NCBI GenBank assembly: GCA_037179385.1
Contig: CM074179.1
Coordinates: 31,439,903-31,503,902 of the forward strand
Direction of reading: 5' to 3'
Length of the DNA: 64,000 nt
Origin: Holothuria scabra
Lineage: Eukaryota; Echinodermata; Holothuroidea; Aspidochirotida; Holothuriidae
The position numbers and the translations under genes are program-made. The notes below the pieces were generated by a model, which was given only the letters and a program-made list of their open reading frames with translations, searched no databases and had not been told where the DNA came from. Within the stretch, counting starts at the first letter, position 1, and every line of letters starts with the position of its first letter. This document shows positions 25,701 to 34,700 of the stretch, one piece after another.

Positions 25701-28700
25701 TCAACACAAGCATAATTTTAGTACCTTCTGGTGCATAAATTCAAACTTTTCCCATTCCACACGGTACTTGTGATCTGCTCATAATGACTTTACAGGCATA
25801 TGATTTGAAACATTCCTTTCATTAATTGTTGTTCAACTTTTTCATATCTTTTCCAATACTTGTGAATGGCTCAAATGGTATTTTATCACAAGCAATTTAT
25901 CTATGCCCACTCTTATATATTTATTGCTAAAAGTACCAGAGTTTTGTAGAGAGGTCACTTCGTTAAAATTTTTCATCAACTTTAAAAGTAGCTGCTGTTA
26001 CACATTATGCGAATGGATGCAAACAATGTCAACTGTGTCATAAAACATACAGGTAACTACTTCACACAACAGACCAGTTTCATAAACAACAAGAGCCCAA
26101 TGGGCACTGTGGTTCCTTGCTGGATATTATAAGAATGTACAGCCAGTCTTCAAAATAGAGCTAAACAAAAGCTCACACTCAATGTTTGTAACATCTTCAC
26201 AAGAGACATTTTATTATTTATATTACATGATATCAAAGATCAAATTTTTGTGGCCTTAATAACCTTCAACTTTTATAATGCTTGGTGATTCTTCAAAAAT
26301 ATTTCCTCATTTCCATATGTATTTATGCTTCTAATCAAACTTGATATTATCACCAATAAACAATACGCAATGTGGTCAGAGAGAGAAAAACACCCCTTGT
26401 ATTTCTCTCACAATTTATTTTTACCTGCTCTCAAATTAAACTTGCTTTTACTTTAAAACAATCTACCATTTGTTCTGTTTGCTACTTCTACACAGCAAAC
26501 AGTGTTTATTCAGCAGTTAAGCAGAAAGCAAGTGATTAATGGGGTGTGATAATAGAATGAGGATTAGGTTACCCCCACAGAGCACAGCAGTATTAAAGAG
26601 ACATACTGTATAATCCATGCATTGCTTCCACTGGCAGAGAGACCAGTTTAATGCAGAGTGACCTGTGTTCAGTGAAATCTACAGATTTCAGTTATTGCCC
26701 TCTTAAAACTGAATGATCCAAAATATGTGTACAACCCGAAGGAATCATTACTGAAAGAACGTAAAGGCCAAATTTCTAAGGTGTTTGGGTGTGTAAGCAT
26801 GCAAAACCAGGTGAGATAAAAAATCTATTGAACCTATCTTTATTTAGCTTACAAGATTTTCTAAATAACATTTCCAGCAGTTGACCTCCAGTGACCTCGA
26901 TGACCTTTGACCTTAACCAAACACAGATCGATTTGAAATCTGTCCTTTCTACCTTAAAATACTATGTTAAAATGTTTTTCAGTGTTTGATCCCTGGTGAC
27001 CCCAGATGACCCCTTGACCTTCACCAAACATATCCAATTTCATCTTTACACCACACCACATCCACGCACCAAATATGACATCTATTCAAGTTTCCTACCT
27101 TGAAATATCGTGTTGAGAAGGTTTTTAGTTTTTGACCTCTGATGACCCCAAATGACTTTTGACTTCCACCAAAAACAATAGAGCACACCTTCTCCCTATG
27201 ACGAATCTATGTACCAAATCCAAGTTCCATCCAACCTTCCCTTGTTGAGTTAGAGCGTACCGAAGCAAGTGTCACACACACACACACGCCAACCTGACTA
27301 CATAGGTTCCTTTGCTACCGCAAGGAACCAAAAATTGCAGTGAACCACAAGAATTTGAGAGTGACAAGCTAAAGACACAGGGCTAACCCCATCCCCACCC
27401 CAAAGATGGCTTACCCTTGGAACCTTTAGGGGAGCCAAACCCATGGACCCAATTACAACTTCACCATCCTATTTATGAAGCCCATGGTTGATGGTTGACA
27501 TGGATCCTGAGAATGTTGGAAAGCCAGGGAAAACTGAAATTTGAATTTAAAGGTCCTGGAAATATCAGTCAAGGTCATGGAAAGTCATGGATATTGTCAT
27601 TTTGAAGGTGAACAAACCCTGTGACCACTTGTAATATGTTCCACTCTGTGTGACCGACAATCTCTTCCTATATGTTGCAGTGCATTCATGTGTCATTTGG
27701 CCATTGTAAGTATATTGCTAATAAACCAAGTACCCATTGCTACATCCAGTAACTCCATGCTCATTTCAGTACTATTCTTTGCTGGTGTACATGCTGGTAT
27801 CCATTAATCATTAGTTAAAATACCACTAAATCGTTTCAGGAGCACAATAGTACATGCAGCATGTTGTCACCAGCGTATCAATGGTCCCTACAGATGTTAC
27901 ATAAACCAACATAGTGGTGGTGTATATTTTCAGTCTATCATACTGCAGATGGTGTACCCACATTCTCTGTGAACTTGAAGGTCCAAACCTCTCACCCCAA
28001 ACTACAATTTTGGTAGGAGGTATAGAAATTCTCAATTGGCTCAGTTCTTTGTTGACAGCTTCAAACAATGCAGAGTACCAAAGCTTATATTACACAGCAT
28101 GAACAGTACTGAGAGTGTTTGATTATATAAATTGAGCTTTTCTATACTCACCTTGAAGCAATAAACTGAGATTGTATCTGGATGAGAATGAATTTGAGAC
28201 AATTGTGGGAGGGGCTTAAGTAAGAAGGTTAGGAGAATTGGTACTGTTTGGGGTGGGAGAACCGCACCTTTAAATTCTGTTATTGTACAAGGTAGTGTAG
28301 CTTAATTGATCTTCCATACCCTACATGTAATGTGACTGGCACATGTTTAGTATACTATAAATATGCAATTAATACCACTGGTTTATCATGGATGTACTGT
28401 ACCAAAGTATATATTTCTAGTATATGTACCATACATGGTGTGTGCAAGCCATTAGATTTCAGATATCAAAGAAACCCTTTTGTGGGTGATGTCACTTTTC
28501 ACCATGGTAACCCACTGTTGGGTTCTATTGTGAGGTCGATGAGTGGTACTTGATTGGTGATAATTTGGGTGTTCTGTGATTACATCTCCATGCGACCACC
28601 ATGCAGTAGGTAAATATTTGCACCCCTGAAATCCAACAGTCTGTGCCTAATGTGCCAGGATGGTAACTGTTATGGTATGCTAAATGAGTAACTGAACCAT

Positions 28701-31700
28701 ATAGCGTATTTCTGTACAATGGTATAGATGTAATGGATATACCCAATGGTGTTTCACTGGTAAGTAAGAATAACATGGTGTGTGTGTCCATCAGATATTG
28801 TGGTTGTATGTAATCCTGGTATATCATTACGCTATGAACCATGAACCATGGTCAGGGTTCTAGTTATGATGGGCATTCCTGGACAAGTCTGCCTAGCAGT
28901 CCTTTTGTGCTTGGCACATAATGGTTAAATGTTGTGCCCCACCCAGCACAGATTCTCCTCGACCTAAACTGATATGTTGTAGCAAATGTATTATTTTTGT
29001 TGTTTTCCAAACAGAATGTTTTTAATTTTTCAATATGGAAAATGAAAATGTTAAACACAAGAAAACATCAATGGAAAACCTATATTAAATTACTTATATA
29101 CTAGGTCAAAAAATTAACATCAATGGAAAACCTATATTAAATTACTTATATACTAGGTCAAAAAATTAACATCAATGGAAAACCTATATTAAAATACTTA
29201 TATACTAGGTCAAAAAATTAACATCAATGGAAAACCTATATTAAATTACTTATATACTAGGTCAAAAAATTAACATCAATGGAAAACCTATATTAAAATA
29301 CTTATATACTAGGTCAAAAAATTAACATCAATGGAAAACCTATATTAAAATACTTATATACTAGGTCAAAAAATTAACATCAATGGAAAACCTATATTAA
29401 AATACTTATATACTAGGTCAAAAAATTAACATCAATGGAAAACCTATATAAAATTACTTATATACTAGGTCAAAAAATTAACATCAATGGAATACCTATA
29501 TTAAATTACTTATATACTAGGTCAAAAAATTAACATCAATGGAAAACCTATATTAAATTACTTATATACTAGGTCAAAAAATTAACATCAATGGAAAACC
29601 TATATTAAAATACTTATATACTAGGTCAAAAAAATAACATCAATGGAAAACCTATATTAAATTTCTTATATACTACGACAAAAATTACACATCAATGAAA
29701 AACCTATATTAAAATACTTATATACTAGGTCAAAAAATTAACATCAATGGAAAACCTATATTAAAATACTTATATACTAGGTCAAAAAATTAACATCAAT
29801 GGAAAACCTATATAAAATTACTTATATACTAGGTCAAAAAATTAACATCAATGGAATACCTATATTAAATTACTTATATACTAGGTCAAAAAATTAACAT
29901 CAATGGAAAACCTATATTAAATTACTTATATACTAGGTCAAAAAATTAACATCAATGGAAAACCTATATTAAATTACTTATATACTAGGTCAAAAAATTA
30001 ACATCAATGGAAAACCTATATTAAAATACTTATATACTAGGTCAAAAAATTAACATCAATGGAAAACCTATATTAAATTACTTATATACTAGGTCAAAAA
30101 ATTAACATCAATGGAAAACCTATATTAAAATACTTATATACTAGGTCAAAAAATTAACATCAATGGAAAACCTATATTAAAATACTTATATACTAGGTCA
30201 AAAAATTAACATCAATGGAAAACCTATATTAAAATACTTATATACTAGGTCAAAAAATTAACATCAATGGAAAACCTATATTAAATTACTTATATACTAG
30301 GTCAAAAAATTAACATCAATGGAAAACCTATATTAAAATACTTATATACTAGGTCAAAAAATTAACATCAATGGAAAAACTATATTAAATTACTTATATG
30401 CTAGGTCAAAAAATTAACATCAATGGAAAACCTATATTAAATTACTTATATACTAGGTCAAAAAATTCCAAAAGGTAGTAAGTACCATCTGAACCTAAGC
30501 TAACCTGAAAGATTCGAAATTTTTTTAAAGGTAATGGGGACACCCACCTTACCTTGTCCTCCGCATCCCCTTAGACCTTCGCTATACGTGACCCTGGGCA
30601 ATACTGCTTAGCTTTGGGCTTGTTTTTCAGCATTAACAATTTAGTAAAGAAAACAAGCCAGTGAGTCACAAATGGAAAAAAGGTAGTGGCTGGATCGACT
30701 TGAAGCAATTGGTTGGGAACTGGACCGTAAAACTCCATCTCTCTTACTTACTAGACCCCTACTGAGATGGGGTTTTCTAAACCAAGGGTCACCCAGCACT
30801 AAGTTTGCTCTAGCTGTAGAACCTTGCTCATGGTTTATTTCTGGTTTATTGTGCAGTATAATTGATTGGTAGTATATTTTATCACTAGTCCATCCTTCCT
30901 CTCATTTCAGGTGGGTGATATCATTCTTAGTGTCAATGGGACAGATCTGACAGACTTAAGACACACCGACGCCGTCAAGGTCCTCAAAGCAAGTGCCAAT
31001 GCCAAGTCACTCAGTTTTCGAATCATAGAGGCAGATGAAAATGAAAGTGAAGGGGGCATTAGATATGCCCCTTCCTGGCTGACGTGGCTGGCTCTACCTC
31101 CGTATGTGAATTCATTTTGATATTAACATGAATTAGGTGTTTATGTTCAGTCCCTATTGTCAGACATTGTGCAGAGTCCATGTAACTTAAAGGGCTTGTG
31201 CTCTCACCCCAACTACAGTACAATTTTTGTAGTAGTGCACAGAAATTTTCAATTGCCACAGCTCATCGACTGACAGCTCGTTCAAAAAATGTAGACTTGT
31301 TGAGTGCCAAAGCTGGTATTACAGGGCATGTGCTGTACTAAGAGTAGTTTGTTTACATATTGGGGTCTTGTGCACTCACCCTGAAGCAACAGACTGAGAT
31401 TGTGTCTGGATGATGATGAATTATATAGGCAGTGGTGGATGGTGTGTTTGGGGGTGAGAGGACCAAGCCTTTACACTCCATGGAATGCAGAGAGTGCTTG
31501 AATTACACACTATTGGATATGCTCACCAGGAGATTACCTTAGGTAATAATATAAGTTTGTGACCGTGCAAGAAGGTGCTAAGAACAGTTAATAAAAGCGA
31601 TGGGGTTCTAGATATGCCCCGTCCGGATTGACTTGATTGACACGCCCCCTCCCCTCCCCTGTATGTGCATTCCTTTTCATATTTTCATGATTAAGATACT

Positions 31701-34700
31701 TATGTTAGATTGCTATTTTGGTGTTCGGTGCCTTTTTGCCACGATGGGGCCCTGGGCCCAAAACTTTCGATCTACTACCATGCTGCAATTTGACCCTTAA
31801 TACTTCAACTTGTCATGTCCAGTGAATGTCCAGGCCTACCTGTCGCCAACAGACCCAGTGATGATTCGGTACTTCCGATTCTTGAACTAATTTTCTCTAT
31901 CAACAGGGCTGTAAGGCCCCTGAGCCATTTTCAGTCACGGAAATTAGAAAAAAAAACCTTTTGTTCTCTTTAGTGTATTTAATGCAATGTACCATCGAGA
32001 TTTCCAATCGAATCAAAAGTTCCACAGGTCGTAGCTTCAAAATTAATTCTTTGAGCCCTTAATATTGAGAGTGGCCTATTACCATTCGATACTCACATGG
32101 GCCCCTCCGGTACATGAACGTATACATTCAGTACATGATCGTATGAATTCAGTACATGTACGTATGCAATCAGTGCATGTACGTGTGCAAACAGTACATG
32201 AACGTATGCAAACAGTACATGAACGTATGAAATCAGCACATCAACGTAAGCAGTTAGTACATGAATGTGTACTTTTACTACATCGCATGTCGGTGAGCCT
32301 TTTTTGCGGACTTCTGGTACGCCGAAAGGCTCACTCAGTATGGTATGCGGCAGAGACAATAATAACATGATGATCTTACGTTTTTACATGTACAACATGT
32401 GTTTTTAGATGTACAACGTGTGATTTTACATGTACATCGTAACATTTTAGTACATGATGGTGTAAATATACATCGTGATCATATGAAGTTAGTACATCAT
32501 CGTATATTTTTGGTTCATGAACGTGTAATTTTAGTACATGAACGTGTATTTTTAGAACATCATTATATTTTGTGAGCCTTTTGGTGTGCCATACAAGTCT
32601 CATTTCAATAACAGTACAGCTGTGGTTCAAGTCCTCCCCTTTTATAGTCAGTTGCCCCTTGCGATATGTGGGAAATACAATGAGCATGTTCTATTACCCC
32701 CAACCCCTGTGGCTAGGGGGGGGCAAACATCAGCTATCTTCATTTATTGTTGTAGTTTGCCTCTGTTAAGTTGCCGGTGCTTGTCTTGTTACAATCATAT
32801 GCATAAGGTCTTTAGAACTTTGCTGTAGTCATGGTTATATGAAATAGACTTCAATTACAATTTTTTTTTATTTATTTATTTTTTATTTGCAGACACATAC
32901 AGAAGACTAAAAAGCTGTCGTTAGACAAAGGAAGATCAAAGAGTCTAGGGTTTAGTATAGTTGGTGGTAAGGACAGCACGCATGGTCCACAGCCAATATT
33001 TGTTAAGACACTGGTACCTAATGGTGTGGCCGCTAAAAGTGGTAAATTAAAGTAAGTATCTCATTTTGTTTATCATCTATTAATATATCAGCTAACATAT
33101 ACATTTTAAGTTTTTTGGAAATAACACCAGGAGGGAAATCTTAAATGTTTCAAAAGTTTAGTTATATATTTTGTCGGCCAGTAAATCTGAACATGTAGTT
33201 GGTGTTATATCACAAGTTTCACCATCAGTGTGTTAATTAAGTATAGCTATTAACAAGTCAGACAGTGAGCCATGTGGGATCGGAGTGAACACTGATGTCT
33301 GATCGGTTGAATTCATCTCATGGGATAATGAGGTGTAGCATGATAAATAATAAAATCATTTGCCAAACCTCAATTTTAGGGCATGTCCCTTTCTTTCACA
33401 ACTAGAATAATCTGTATTTTGCCTTTTGCCCTTTTTTTAGGGGGGGGAGAGGTGGAGTAATTCTTGCCATTATCAACACCATGTTCTCCTTTCTTGCTTC
33501 ATTTCTCAATTAAGTCTGATGTAGCCTAACTCTCTCAAGAAAATAACAGAAAAAAAAATACTCATAAGCCAGCAATATATCAATGTATTCTCATGACTAG
33601 TTCACATTGTCGTACTATGTGCAACCTATACATAAAACACAGAGTGAAGGTCTCCTTGTCTATTTTATACTGTGTTATATGCAGTGGAACACAATGCATC
33701 CAAGCATGCTATATTCCTCAATTGCTGTAAACCATGCACTTTATGAATGTTATTATGTGTATAGCTAATATTCTTCTTTGTACATTCATAATGCAAGTTA
33801 CAACAAAATTTCATAAAATACTCCTGTACTGAGGTATCTAAAAAGTCTTACAACATCCAACACTGTTAGTACAAAATTCAATCAATCTTTTTTTTCATTT
33901 ATACCATCTGTCTTGCCAGCATAAAACAGAGGAATCTTAATGACAGTATTGTATTCAAAAAATAAAACCAATACAAAGCTAGCTCATTAAATTACTTTTC
34001 AAATGAGTTCAGCTTATAGGGATATAATGCAGACATGAAAATATTTAACTATAATATAAAGCAGTTCCCCCAATATGTTCTGGTTAGGGGAGAGTCATTT
34101 ATGTAACTGGCAAGTATGGATAGTTGGGTACAGAAAATAACATAAGTGACTTGGCAATACCTGCCAATTTAGATAAATGAATCTGCCCTTATCATGTTTG
34201 AAAAAAAATAAACATGTCTGTGTCTGTACTTGTCTGCAAGTACAAATGAAATTGTCTGTGGATTTTTAGTTTGTGTTATTAAAGTGTAAATGACAATGTT
34301 ATCTGTAGAAATCACACTGAAACAGGGATCCTGCAGTCGTGATAACCTGGAAAAAGCGTGAAATTTTAGAAAATTGTTTCAATGCCTGAAAATGTTTTGA
34401 AATTTAGTAAAAATTGTGTGAAATCATGGATTGCCATGGAAATGTAAACAAAGTAACTGTGTTCTGTTCTCACTCATAATATCACAATGAATTTTCTCTA
34501 GCAATATCAAAATTTATTTTTCTTTTCATCTCAAATTTGATCAAATTTTATGTAATATGTCAAGAGGAAGGTCATGACTATTCTTTATTTAGTCCCAGGA
34601 AAGTTGCAAAAATTAATTTCATGAAACAAGGGCAGGAACCCTACTGAAAACTGTGCAAGTATTTTATTGCAATTTTGAATAAGCAAGCTTTGTGAACCAT

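Larger units (their letters stand above)
25387..30910 (+). other. LNX intron (5.5 kb)
   Basis: GT..AG intron inside PDZ3. It holds the reverse copy of the 145-bp family (26086-27330), a TA-flanked MITE (27978-28270), the 52-bp satellite (29065-30467) and SINE copy 5. Between 25387 and 26085 nothing is recognisable. Confidence 0.85.
31102..32892 (+). other. LNX intron (1.8 kb)
   Basis: GT..AG intron with MITE copy 3 and the 21-bp repeat element at 32095-32600. A near-copy of part of the upstream exon end follows at 31598-31672 (agatatgccccgtccggattgacttg-like), see findings. Confidence 0.85.

Noticed and set aside
29065..30467. Regular array that could suggest CRISPR-like repeats
   Set aside because: The 52-bp units abut without unique spacers, and the context is an animal intron; it is a satellite.
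32065..32370. Heptad-repeat protein on either strand
   Set aside because: The pattern follows from a 21-bp DNA repeat and appears in both strands; no start context or neighbours support translation.
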